Part shown: one piece after another, positions 1-10,679 of the stretch
Layout of the letters: every line of letters begins with the position of its first letter
Position numbering within the stretch: the stretch's first letter is position 1
Assembly (NCBI GenBank): GCA_028753945.1
Contig: JAPNXP010000005.1
Coordinates: 2,170,001-2,234,000 of the forward strand
Source: Hexactinellida sp. DTS-2022
Lineage: Eukaryota > Porifera > Hexactinellida
Direction of reading: 5' to 3'
Length of the DNA: 64,000 bases
Made by a program: the position numbers and the translations under genes
The notes under the pieces: model-generated
Told to the model about the DNA's origin: nothing
The model's input: the letters and a program-made list of their open reading frames with translations, nothing else
Databases searched by the model: none

Positions 1-552
1 TTGATTCTCAACTGTAATACAAAGTTATAGAGTTAATAATTAATCAGAGCCAAATATTGGTAAATTTGTCATTATTTTAAAATCTATGGAAAAAATAATT
101 AAATTGATTCTGACAAATGTACGTGGCGGATCTGATGTAACTAATAGTAAAGAGTTAAATTAGCCCTATTACAGAACTTGCGCCTAATAGAGTAAATTGC
201 TAGCTCTTACATTATCTAGTATGGATTCACTATTAGGCTAAACTTTGACTATGAATATCTAATTCAAATTTTTCGATTTTTGAAATTCTGAGTATCTACG
301 TCCTTAGAATAACTAGTACTGTCCAAAAACGCAATAATAATCATCGGGTGTCGAAAATGCGATATTCTATCTCCTTAATTCTGCTTGCTCTCCTTTAAAA
401 ACTATTCATAATAAGTCTATTGGTACTGTTAGAGGCATGTAGCGCGAACAAATGATTCGTTAGATGAATTTATTATCACTCAAAGCTAATGCATACTAAA
501 CAAACCCTAGAATTTAATTGGATCCATATTTGTCACCCATTTGGATAAAAAT
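1..552. other. no gene recognised
   Basis: AT-rich sequence with no convincing coding frame, repeat border or RNA gene that I can see. Confidence 0.5.
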
Positions 553-1132
553 CAGTGTTTGCCAGAAAAAACCACCCCGGAAAAATCCCCATGGAAAAAC
601 CGGTTTTTTTCCCACCGGAAAAGGGCAGTAAATTTGGTAAAAACCACTTATGACCATATATGGCAACACTGCATGCCAATTTATGGTCAGCTTCTATATG
701 CAAGAGACAGATTTTCTAAAGAGATTCTACACTTCTAGTCCACCGATTGTAAAATTTAGGACTTTTGAGAGTGGGTCCCTAATGTTAAACTAAGGTTAGT
801 AGATTAACCACTGAATACACTGATATTCGTATATGATTGTTTACTAACACGTAGTACCAAACGTGCTAGGTGAACGCTGATAAGTGTGGTATGTAGGAAT
901 TCTTCGATACCAAATATCATTTAAAAGTAATCTAACCGTGTGAAAGATATCAAATTGTGGAATAAGCATTTACTTACTATATACAGTAAATAGTATCCGC
1001 ACTGTCACCGAAATATATTAATCATGCGAGGTCAGTAAATAGAAAAGGCAGAAAAGGGCAGTTTTCCGGAAAAACCGGTTTTTCCAGCTGCCCCGGTCTT
1101 TTCTAGAAAAGGGCGGTTTTTCCCGAACACTG
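553..1132. mobile_element. hAT-like non-autonomous element (MITE)
   Basis: The ends are inverted: the left reads CAGTGTTTGCCAGAAAAAAC and the right, reverse complemented, starts CAGTGTTCGGGAAAAACC. They are flanked by ATAAAAAT (545-552) and ATAAAAAA (1133-1140), an 8-bp duplication with one mismatch. CAGTG ends and 8-bp duplications are typical of hAT elements. The inside is rich in CCGGAAAAACC-like motifs near both ends. A short frame starting at 541 runs across the left border and is not a gene. Confidence 0.75.
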
Positions 1133-1749
1133 ATAAAAAATTGAGAATATTTCTCTACAAACCAATAGATCGTTGTCGCAAGACAAAATTACACCTATAT
1201 ACAATTTTTCAGCTTTCTGGGACTCAATAGTCTTTCCAATTAATTCTGGACAAACAACAAATAAACACATAACAATTGTCCTTTAATATATAGTTTAATC
1301 ATATTATTGTTTTTAGCCATTAAATACAAGGGTTATCCTAGTATGGATTAGCAGCCAGCATTCAATTAGTATAAAAGGATTTATAAATATCAATTGTTAA
1401 GTGTGCATTATTTATCTAACAGAGACTGTAATTTAATTGATCGAGAATATATTGATGCATACAATGAGTTATTTGTGTTTCGTCTATCTGGCCATACATT
1501 TCTAACATTATATTGTCTATTTTCTCTTGGAGGCACTATTAATCAACCAACAGCAAAAATATAGTAACTCCAAAGGATATGCTGTCGGCACAGTTGTGAT
1601 TTTATATTTTCTAATTTGAGGTATTGACTTTCATTTATGTCAGCCTGTTCATTAATCGTTAATTAACATCCGTATTCTTTTTAGATTATAAAATATATAA
1701 TAACGAATCTACTATTTGTTGTTCTCCATAAAACTTTTAGTGGAGTCAT
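1133..1749. other. 5' flank of the Elongin A-like gene
   Basis: No gene is seen. A pyrimidine-rich tract ending in AG at 1739-1740 lies 9 bases before the ATG at 1750, and another (TTTTTAG) ends at about 1684. Either could be the acceptor of a 5' UTR intron or a trans-splice acceptor. Confidence 0.4.
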
Positions 1750-2949
1750 ATGAACTGCTCACACAACGATAACGTGGAACACTTTGTTACAAAGGTAAAA
1801 GTTAGGATAGGCAAGCTGCTAGATGGTCGAAAAAAAAGTAGTGATAAACCCCTTGATTTATTAAAATATATTGGATATTTATCTAATATTGATATAACTT
1901 GTGATATTTTGAATAAAACCAAAATAATAGATACTCTTAAATTACTTGAACATATTAATGATGATATAATGATTTCTGTAAGCGAATTACTTGATTCATG
2001 GAGGCAAATATTAGGTCAAAACCTCTCTTCAGGATTGGTTAAAGATACTCAGTCAACCAATAATGATATATATCCTGGATCATTTAATGAACAACTTTCG
2101 GAATCTATAAAACCTAATATGCACAAAAAAACTAATGAAATTTGTAACTCGCATCCAATTAGATGCGAACTGAACAGTTTATCAGAAATTGAACCTCCCA
2201 TTGTGGATCTAAATATCGGTTGTTTATTGACACTACCTCAATTGAAGCAAATACCTTCTCTTCCTGATATTTTACTTCCTGATACCTCAATTGACAATGT
2301 GAATAATTTTATAACCAACCAACGTATGTCAGTAAAAAGGAATCGATGTCCTTCAAATTCTATCAGCCAATTTATATCCAGAAACAGCAAGAGAAAAAAG
2401 TTGTACGCTGGAAAAATATTTATCTCTAGTTTGCATGAATTATGTATACGTAAAATCGCTTCAAACGTTCTGTTGATAGGTAAAATTCCCTGTAACAGTT
2501 TCAGAATTTTTCAACCAATTTTGGACAGAATTTCCCCTCAAGAATTAATACGCATTGAATCGTTGAATCAAGAAATTATTCCTTTTACTGAAAGCATTTG
2601 GAAACGAAATTGTCAAAAAACGTTTAAAGATACAATACAGGTTAAAATAGGAGAGTCTTGGAGAAATAATTATAATTTGATGCAAACTGAGAAAGAACAA
2701 AAATTAAAATTAGTCTCTTGTCGGATATCAACTAAACAATCTGGTAAAAAGCCCTTAAATATGATCAAGTCTATATCATTAGTTAAATGTCCTAAAAGTA
2801 GAAAAATCTTTAATCCCAACAAAACTGCTAGACATTTTTTCAATAATGATGTTGAATCTAAGAAACAAGCTCCCTTAATGAAACGAACCTTAATGGAATT
2901 CAAAGAAAGGAAACAGATATCCAAATCAAAGCCCACAATTTTTTTTTAA
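1750..2949 (+). CDS. ELOA: Elongin A-like transcription elongation factor
   Basis: Elongin A is the large subunit of the nuclear Elongin (SIII) complex, which stimulates RNA polymerase II elongation and binds Elongin B/C through a BC-box. The 399-residue frame begins with a helical region resembling the TFIIS N-terminal (LW) domain at about residues 31-90, including DDIMISVSELLDSWRQIL. A basic low-complexity linker follows. The Elongin A domain starts at about residue 225 with the BC-box-like SLHELCIRKI (about 227-236), continues through PILDRISPQELIRIESLN, SIWKRNCQKTFKD and ESWRNNY (about 301), and ends in a lysine-rich tail. Human Elongin A is roughly twice as long; the linker is what is shortened. 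No intron is needed. The family call rests on motif order; I could not run a profile search. Confidence 0.85.
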   Translation: MNCSHNDNVEHFVTKVKVRIGKLLDGRKKSSDKPLDLLKYIGYLSNIDITCDILNKTKIIDTLKLLEHINDDIMISVSELLDSWRQILGQNLSSGLVKDTQSTNNDIYPGSFNEQLSESIKPNMHKKTNEICNSHPIRCELNSLSEIEPPIVDLNIGCLLTLPQLKQIPSLPDILLPDTSIDNVNNFITNQRMSVKRNRCPSNSISQFISRNSKRKKLYAGKIFISSLHELCIRKIASNVLLIGKIPCNSFRIFQPILDRISPQELIRIESLNQEIIPFTESIWKRNCQKTFKDTIQVKIGESWRNNYNLMQTEKEQKLKLVSCRISTKQSGKKPLNMIKSISLVKCPKSRKIFNPNKTARHFFNNDVESKKQAPLMKRTLMEFKERKQISKSKPTIFF

Positions 2950-3638
2950 TATATGTGTTCCTATTATTTCCAAATATATACGGAGGTTTATTTGAGATAT
3001 CCGGATTTATTTTGTAAATATGCTAATTAATTAATTAATATGTACTGATTAGTTATTTTCTCTGACCCTTTTTCACGTTTGTACTTTACTATCAAATTAT
3101 CAGTAATTTAGTCCATTTGTTTTTAATCATGTTATCCCTAGGCGTTTAAATATCTCGAACGTTAATTTCCTATCCTTAATTAAATGTTGTAATTCACTTT
3201 CTACAACTTTGAAAGCAATGTTTTCTTTAATTAGTACAGCGATTCCCAAACCTTTTCACTTTGGAAGCCGTATAGCAAATATTTAACATTATGTGGACCT
3301 TCTGTTCAACCCATTGACCTTAATACAAATTTTGAGATCTGGACACTGGTTTAAAATGGCAGCTAGCGAACATTAGGTATCTGAGTGCATTATACAGATT
3401 AGTTTAGCATTATTTGGGTATAGGTTATCGATACCTGCGTGTTCATTGGTGAATTCAAAAAACTTATACGGCTTCTATTTTACACTAGGCTGTATGAACT
3501 GAAGTAAACTCTCTGAAGGGTTCCGCTTAAGGATTTTGGTTCCCATGGAATTGGGAATTCAATCAATCGTTATTGAGTTGATCAACGTTTTCTTAGATTA
3601 TAATGTAGGTAGATCATTTTTAGAAAAGTAATGGTATC
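2950..3638. other. 3' flank of ELOA; possible degenerate hAT end
   Basis: No gene is seen. At 3237 the sequence CAGCGATTCCCAAAC resembles the CAGTGGTTCCCAAAC end of hAT MITEs found elsewhere in the window, but I found no matching right end. Confidence 0.35.
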
Positions 3639-4569
3639 CATGGCCTACTATATAATACGGCTAGATAAGTCAAGTATTTGCCATTTTATTTCCAGGCCAG
3701 TGTTTACTTTCTAATTGCTCGTAAAATATATTCCATATTGTCATGGAATAAACTAAACTTAGGTTTTCAAATACGCTGGAGACATCTAAAATACTTTTGA
3801 GAAAGATTTCTCATCAGATTTCACCACAATGACGTAATCAAATATACATACCCATATATGGTAATAATGTTAAATAAATGTTAATTTTTTAGATAATTTG
3901 AGAATCTAACTTGCCGTTTTTATCCTAATGCATTTTTCTTGTAAAAAAACTTCCTCAGTAACTAATTATGTCATCGCTTTCACTCAAATTCTTTTCAACG
4001 TCAATGTAAGTAAATAATTATGCTATTGTTATCAAACCATATGTTTTGTTTTATTTTGAAATGTATAGTTAGATTTTAATCTAAGTCTTAAAAGTGCTGT
4101 TTGACGACGTTCATGTTGCCCAGTCAGTTTAATGACCGTTCTTGGGACTTATTTAGCTAATATTCACAAAATCTCTACTTCAATCTCTACTTCATAATTA
4201 GTATTAATTACCATATATGGGTATGTATATTTGATTACGTCATTGTTGTTAAATCCGATGAGAAATCATTCTCAAAAGTATTTTAGATGTTTCCAGCGTA
4301 TTTGAAAACCTAAGTTTAATTTATTCCATGACAATATGGAATATATTTACGAGCAATTAGAAAGTAAACACTCGCCTGGAAATAAAATGGCAAATACGTA
4401 CTTGACTTATCTAGCCGTATAATATAGTAGGCCATGTGGAATCATATTTTTCTTCATCTATGTTGAGGATAGCGTTTATTCCATCAGCCGAGTCAGGAAT
4501 GTTAAATTCATTCTGTTTCAAAATTCGTGATAAATCACGGCGGTATTTTGGCTGTGGAGCCTCAGCCAT
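3582..4569 (-). pseudogene. short unidentified frame split by a foldback MITE
   Basis: On the minus strand an ATG at 4569-4567 opens 44 codons that read cleanly (start MAEAPQPKYRRDLSRILK) down to the right edge of the foldback MITE at 4437. If the MITE (3639-4437) and one copy of its 6-bp duplication are ignored, the same frame continues at 3632 for about 17 more codons to a TGA at 3584-3582. The ancestral frame would be about 63 codons, or a first exon of a longer gene. I do not recognise the protein. The exact continuity of frame across the duplication suggests that the MITE landed in a coding sequence, but a frame this short could be chance. Confidence 0.4.
3639..4437. mobile_element. foldback MITE, family 1 (copy A)
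   Basis: About 240-bp arms are inverted copies of each other: 3639 onward reads CATGGCCTACTATATAATAC and the complement of the right end reads the same sense, with arms running inward to CCATATATGG near 3850 and 4210. The central spacer is about 350 bp without coding. Flanks are GGTATC (3633-3638) and GGAATC (4438-4443), a 6-bp duplication with one mismatch. A second member is at 26501-27582. Confidence 0.8.
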
Positions 4570-5284
4570 AGTTATTATTTGAACGTTTGATATAAATTTC
4601 TACTTTAGAAATGTAATGTTTACTATTTTAAGATAAGTATTTATATTTGTTGTTAGTGCAACGAACTATAGGCAATGGTATTTAGCAATTTTGAAAAGGT
4701 TGCGCATCAAAGCGGGTCCTATAAATTTGATATGTTGTATATGTAGCTTTTTTGAGTTAATAACAGAAATAATCGCACTTGTCTCAAGTGATCGTTTTCT
4801 CTTTTTGAAAAATATTTAGGTATAAATATTTTTGCGAAAATGTTGACTCAAGTTCAAACCGAAATTCAAAGCATAGAGGAAAATCTAGCATACTCTGAAG
4901 GTTAATTAATTAAATACAATAATTAGATACTTATTGTTAAGTATTATAAGTAGGAACAAGGATCAAGTCTGGGATTGCAAATTAAGAAGGTCAATTTTCT
5001 CACATTTTTCCAACCGCAAATTTTTTATTTTACATGTTGAAAGTGCTTTAGACTTCGACTTTACAAATGAATTACTAATATGCATTCAATTCACGCACTA
5101 TTTGATATACATAATAATGGACAATTATGAAGCAAAAATAATTGGAAATTGGCTTTTAGAGGCCATGAATTAAAAAAAAAAAGGCTGCCCCCAACCACTG
5201 TGCTGGATCCCATACTTTCGTCCGTGGACCAAGGTTTGTACCATTGCATTAATACATTATTATTGTGCCGACTATAATATAGTA
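4570..5284. other. no gene recognised
   Basis: AT-rich sequence with a short purine-rich tract near 5170-5190. Nothing supportable is seen. Confidence 0.45.
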
Positions 5285-5358
5285 CAGGGGCGTAGGAATA
5301 GGAGGCCGTGGCCCCCCCAACATCCAACATTGGGAAGTCCGGCCCCCCCAATACTATA

Positions 5359-5656
5359 GTCAATTCCCGTTAGATCCAAAGTGGAAATAACGATTTACCT
5401 GCTTATAACGAAGTCGTTCAATGTTTCGGAAATCCTTCAATCTTCTAACATCATTAAAACTTCGTCTAAAAAGAAATTGATATAACGAAATTCCGCTTAT
5501 ACCGAAGTCATATAGCTTATAAGTTATTTTCCTCCGAAAATAACTAATTCTGCTTGTAAAGTACTCCGGTTATAACGAAATCAGTTTATAACAGACTCCG
5601 CATATAACGAAATGAAACTACGGCCCCGAGCTCTTCGTAATAACGAGAGTTAACAG
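5359..5656. mobile_element. TA-flanked mariner-like MITE
   Basis: Bounded by TA at 5357-5358 and 5657-5658, with many TATAACGAA motifs inside. It belongs to the same family as 61676-61829, whose ends are better preserved (CAGTGAACTCCAGTTTAACG and its inverse). The interior has no coding. The TA target suggests a Tc1/mariner-type donor. Confidence 0.6.
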
Positions 5657-5760
5657 TATATAATTTTTTTTTATAACGGTATGTGCATGTCGGACGATGA
5701 TTAGAATACTTCTAATGAATCGTCCAATTATGATTGAAGCCCAAAGGTAGGCACAGTTAA

Positions 5761-6387
5761 TAGGGTTGCCAGATTTTCATAAGGCCAGACCCGGACAAAA
5801 ATTTTCTCTACACTATAAACCATATTTGTTGTTACTAACATATCTACTGTACATCTAAGGCATATTGTTAACAATGTATCAAAATGCTAACTACTATATA
5901 TTGTGTTATTTATGAAATTGCTTGTACTTATCACTTAATACTGCAGTGGCGTAGCCAAGCCCGGGCCTGGGAGGCACAGGCCCTGGCAACTTCTCTCTGT
6001 GCCCGGGCAATATTTTTCAATATGGTTATATTTAGTGCAGTGGAGTAGCCAAGCCCGGGACTGGGGGGCACAGGCCCGGGAAACTTCTCTCTGTGCCCGG
6101 GCAATCACTCGGAGCTGGCTACGCCACTGCTTAATAGATTTATAAACGCAATCATTGTAAGAGCCTATTTAGAATAGATAAATTCTGAAACATAACATAA
6201 CATAATATTAACTAGTAACTAAGGAATGATAACCTATAACATTAGGAAAATATGAATTATTGTGCATATTGCTTCATAATAGTGCTAACTTCTCCAAACC
6301 CGGACAAAATAGCTCCAAACCCGGACCCCGGACAAATGGCTCTAAACCCGGACTGTCCGGGTCAAACCCGGACGTCTGGCAACCCTA
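5761..6387. mobile_element. hAT-like MITE (TAGGGTTGCCAGA ends)
   Basis: Inverted ends TAGGGTTGCCAGA and TCTGGCAACCCTA are flanked by perfect 8-bp duplications ACAGTTAA (5753-5760 and 6388-6395). Several CCCGGACAAA repeats lie near both ends. It contains the smaller element 5941-6129. Confidence 0.85.
5941..6129. mobile_element. small MITE nested in 5761-6387
   Basis: Ends CTGCAGTGGCGTAGCCAAG and AGCTGGCTACGCCACTG are inverted, with a direct CTTAATA on each side (5934-5940, 6130-6136). Internally an approximately 90-bp GC-rich segment (AAGCCCGGG...GCCCGGGCAAT) occurs twice. Confidence 0.7.
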
Positions 6388-7117
6388 ACAGTTAATCAAA
6401 TTTTTAACTTCGTTAATCGTTAATCAGTTAACTAAAAAATCCAACTGTATACCAGTATAAGAAACAACATTAAACTTTGATGGTTTTTCGATGGTTCGAT
6501 GGTTTTCGCTTCAGTATTGAGGATGGATCCTTTCCAAATATAGAGGGGCTTTACCGGACTTGTATTGGAAGTTAATTAGTCCGTTAATGATGTTTAAAGT
6601 TAGCTTAAAAGTTAAATTGTTAATGAAAAATTTATCTTAGTTAATTAACGATTTAGTGCCCCGCTTTGTTTAAGCCACTGACTTGTTAATTGTTAAATAT
6701 ACAAAAAGTGTTGAACCCATAATATAGATTTGGGGATATTGCTTGCTTTGGAATTGCCAATCAATTTGTGATGGCAAATGAAAGAAGATTTCCTTTTTTT
6801 GGTTATTGCTAATTTACATTTTCTTTTTTGTGAGGTGGATCGAATTACTGCAAAAAGCATATCTTAAATTTTAATTCTTGTAGCCTTAAGAAATTAAAAA
6901 TACGAAGAATATTTAGAAAAAAGAGACGGTAGTATTATTGTTGATGATTTTGCGTTCCCCCAAGCACAATAATGTTCCTACGCCGCTGCTATAGTATAGT
7001 GGCCCAGAGGCCCAGTTCTAATCTCAGTGCCTTGGTTAGTTATTATTGGTCCGTATCCTCTCCACAGAGCAGTTTTATTTACTAAGGACTAAAATTTTCC
7101 TGACAGGTGTCTCATGG

Positions 7118-7294
7118 CAGGGGCGTCCTGACCAGGGGGGCCCATCGGGGAAATTTATATGCTTTTGTACAGATATAATAGCCTTATAAGGACCCCCGAG
7201 GGGGCCCTTATAAAACAATGAATCGAAATTAGGAACCCCCCAAGGGGGGCCCAGCGTGGATTCCCCGCTGACTTGTATGGCCAGGACGCTCCTG
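7118..7294. mobile_element. hAT MITE, 177 bp
   Basis: Inverted ends CAGGGGCGTCCTG and CAGGACGCTCCTG are flanked by a perfect 8-bp duplication TCTCATGG (7110-7117, 7295-7302). GC-rich GGGGGGCCC motifs fill the interior. Confidence 0.9.
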
Positions 7295-7309
7295 TCTCAT
7301 GGGTTACAG

Positions 7310-7610
7310 ATATGCATGGGGTAGCGATTTTTGATTAATTTTTTGGACACATTTTTACACCTGTTTAATGTTGGAAAAAAGATCAATAAATGATTCACGA
7401 ATATTCAATCTATATGCATTCGATAGAGAATTAAATTCTACACCTTTTCACAGTGCACGAATTTTCAAATTGGGTTTAGTTTGTGCCATAATTGAGTTGC
7501 AAGTTTGCTTTGTTTACTAACACTTCAGTTCAATTGAAAGTGTTAAATCTAATTCCATTCTTTCAACTAGTGATAATTATATTGATTCAACTTGTGAAAT
7601 CGAGTAGGGT
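7310..7610. repeat. dispersed repeat shared with the MULE interior
   Basis: This stretch is an inverted, diverged copy of 38160-38460, which lies between the transposase start and the right TIR of the MULE. Shared landmarks include CGATTTTTGATTAA, ATGTTTAC-like tracts and TTCAACTTGTGAAAT-like segments. A weaker relative is at 62930-63050. It may be a solo remnant of a related MULE. Confidence 0.55.
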
Positions 7611-8546
7611 TCCATTTCTAAATGAAAAATAAGATTCTGCATTCCATAACAACGACAGATTAAGTGAATATATTTCCTTATGCAATAATACTCTTCCACC
7701 ATTAATATACTGACGTAATTAATTACTAATTTAGAATTAATTAAGTCTGTATTTGCCTTAAATACATGCTTCCAATGTGATTATTAGGGGTTATCGAGTG
7801 TGCGGAATTGAAATATGGTGGCAAAATTAATTTTATTACTATTTATAACAAAATAATTAAACTCAATAAATTTAGGTTACAATGAAATTGGTGTTAAATT
7901 ATTAATAATTTGAATAATTATTTATATTAATTTGCTAAATAGCATTAATCTCAGAGATGATACAAGAAGGAAACAAACATCCAATTTATCAATTTTTCCT
8001 TATGCCACGTAACACCTCTACAAATGGCTCTTGACAACTTGAGGTGATGATGAAATCGTTAAAAAAGTGTTTTACAATTTTGTGAATTACATAACTCGAA
8101 TGGATTAGTTGGTATGGGTGATCACCAACACGCACATAAAATATGCTGAGTCATCATCTATTATATTCTACTGAGATTTGAATATATCTAAAATGAAGTG
8201 AGCTAAATGGAAACTTCCACCACTCTAAGGGTCATCGCATTGTGAAACACCATTCTGAAATAATCTAACACCTACATAGTGATGATGACATGGAAGCACG
8301 CACATACAAGAGATAAATTGGTAATAAAGCCAATACTTATTCATGAAATTGAAGATGGTAATACTCATGGGTTAGATCCCGATCGTATTGTGTTACTCAA
8401 AGTGTATAATTATGCAATACATCGCTCTATCAATTCTGAAGAGAGTACTAGAACTAGAGAAGGATGGCTATGGTTTACCTCTGTATATGACCGCTTTTCA
8501 GATAAAAGAGAATGTGCCTTAACCAGACCTGGGGCTGATTACTAGT
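7611..8546. other. no gene recognised
   Basis: AT-rich sequence. A short frame at 8279-8545 (+) has no family resemblance that I recognise and no supporting context. Confidence 0.4.
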
Positions 8547-8712
8547 GAGTGATTACGATTACGATTACGATTACATCCTTCAGAAAAAGCTTGATTATGA
8601 TTACGATTACGATTACAGGAAAAGTTGTAATCGATTACAATCAATTACAATCGATTACAACTGATTACAATTTCATTTTCTTCACGATCCAATTACGATC
8701 GTTCCGATTAAG
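8547..8712. repeat. GATTAC-type simple repeat block
   Basis: A run of GATTAC(G) hexamers and derivatives (GATTACAA, TCGATTACAA), some in inverse order, starts just after AGTGAGTG. The layout resembles the microsatellite-cored hAT MITEs at 15601 and 17941, but I could not define matching ends. Confidence 0.6.
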
Positions 8713-9794
8713 CCCCGGAGTTTCATTCGCTCGAAAAATAAGGCCCATGTGCATGGGGGTGGGCCGGATATATCTTTGGGGGTGCAATGAGATCAGCGAA
8801 CCCTCAAACTGTATCCTTATTTAAAGTTATTGTTATTATTACTTGCTCAAAATACTCCAACTGTACACATCGCAATTAATACAAATAGATTTCCAGATAG
8901 CAATATCATCATCATTTTCCATGTATATCAAGGTGAGTTCTACTAATAACCTTCTAGAGGGACCGTCTACAAGCAAAGTCAACAGCTGATTATTATTTTC
9001 TATTCCAATCATTATCTTCATAAAGTTATAACTGAAGTAAGAACAGACTCAGACGGATACTTAAGTCCGCCCCGATCTGTTAATTGTAAGAGCTTAAGTT
9101 CAGTATGTGATTCAACATCAAAAACAAATTCTTTATCATTAGTTAAAGTATCAGTGCACACATGGCATTCTGGAGATCTTTTTAAGAACTTATAAACTGT
9201 ATAACCTGCGATAAAAGCTAACGACTGAAGGATTTGTTGGGAGCATTCAATGGATGATAGATCGTCAATTTCATCAAGAAAAGGCATTACAGCTATTCCA
9301 TCATCACTAGATGTATCAGAGGGGGTAGAAAAAACTTTACAAATGTCTGAATCATTTGGAAAACGTCTTGTTGGTCTGCAAACATGTTTAATATACTAGA
9401 AAGTTTAAGACGACGCTCGGTTTCAAGAATCTGAAGGTAAGAAATATGGTAATTCGAACCCGACATCATACGGTAGAGTCCAAAATGGTGTTCCAACGGG
9501 TCAGTTTGCAAAAAGGATGATAATAAGTAAGAAAAGCCACAATATTCAGTTAGATGGTTAGTTATAAGTGGTAGGGCAGTACAGGCGTGTCTAAAACTAG
9601 TATACGTTTGCTTACTCAATTTACCCGTTTTGTCAGGTAAATCTTGCCAAGTATCTAGCCAAAATACTATACGTACGTGTCAAAAATGAAAATCGTTCAA
9701 CGTTTAAGATCAACGGTCTTGAGAGGCTATCAGTTAAACGGGTCCCTTTGAACGGCGTATTGATATTGAATATTTTCCAAAGTGTAAGAAGGAA

Positions 9795-10059
9795 TCATTC
9801 TTACTCTTTCTTAGGGATCTCGATTTCTCGTCAATTATTGAAACATTTGCTTGTCAAAAAAACCTAAAGGTTGTAGTTTGAACATTAGATATGCCAATTC
9901 TAGTGACCCTTAGTGATATTTTATATAAAGATTATTTCCAATAAACAAATTCGCTCTATATTTGGGATAATTTTTCGTTTCTTATCTTGAGTGGGAGCCC
10001 CTGAAGCTTTGGGGCCCTGGGGCACGTGCCCCCCGTGCCCCTTGGTTAATCCGCCTCTG
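9795..10059. mobile_element. hAT-like fragment inside the P-like gene
   Basis: The right end reads GGTTAATCCGCCTCTG, the inverse of a CAGAGGCGGATTAACC end. It is flanked by AGAAGGAA (9787-9794) and AGAAGGAT (10060-10067), 7 of 8 matching. Removing it reconnects the P-like protein (NTSSFVSILL to TLWKIFNINTPFKG). The left end does not mirror the right, so that terminus is lost or rearranged. Confidence 0.65.
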
Positions 10060-10679
10060 AGAAGGATACTCACGAAACTAGATGTATTATTACGATACTC
10101 CGGACAACGTCTTTCATTTTGGATTTCAAGAGCAGATAGTGTAAGTTCGCTAACAACCTTCTAACCCAATTTGACATTTTGCCTTTCTAAACTAGAAGGA
10201 AAACAAGCTTTTACAGTCAAGTGAGGGGCTAGTTTTGCGAAACTGTATCTTTCAGAATTGTAGAGAAGGCGTACAACTTGAAAGGAAGCATAATGGACAA
10301 TGAGGGGGTAGCTGCATTTATCAATGTCAATATGTTCAAAATTTGGAAAACGAAATGTTTTATCAAAAAATTTCTGATTTAACCAATTATTGCGTAGATT
10401 TTTCAATATATAGACAAAATCAAATGTAAGGAAGAGAGCTCTATTTTCATAAAAAGGGTGGGGTACTCTACTTTCCAGCCTTCCACTAAGAGAAAACAAT
10501 TTAGACAACTCAACTTTCAATTGGTAGTTATCGGTCGAAATTATTTGGACCTTTAAACCACAATGCTCAATATCTATTATACAAGATTTGATAGTGGGAA
10601 ATATGTTTTAGCTGAGATAGATGCACATGGTAACAAACGGGTAATACATGACCATTTCCTATGCAAACTAGACACCATA

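Larger units (their letters stand above)
5285..6988. mobile_element. hAT-like element carrying nested insertions
   Basis: Left end CAGGGGCGTAGGAA and right end TTCCTACGCCGCTG form an inverted pair. Flanks are ATATAGTA (5277-5284) and CTATAGTA (6989-6996), 7 of 8 matching. Inside are three younger insertions (5359-5656, 5761-6387, 5941-6129) and stretches rich in GTTAAT repeats. There is no transposase, so this is a non-autonomous element used as a landing site. Confidence 0.65.

Noticed and set aside
541-738. 65-codon frame on the plus strand
   Set aside because: It crosses the left border of the hAT-like MITE at 553, so it is chance coding in a repeat.
4934-5363. Overlapping short frames on both strands
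   Set aside because: Low-complexity content and MITE sequence; no codon bias or family resemblance.
8549-8824. Frame beginning MITITITITS
   Set aside because: It is translated GATTAC repeat.
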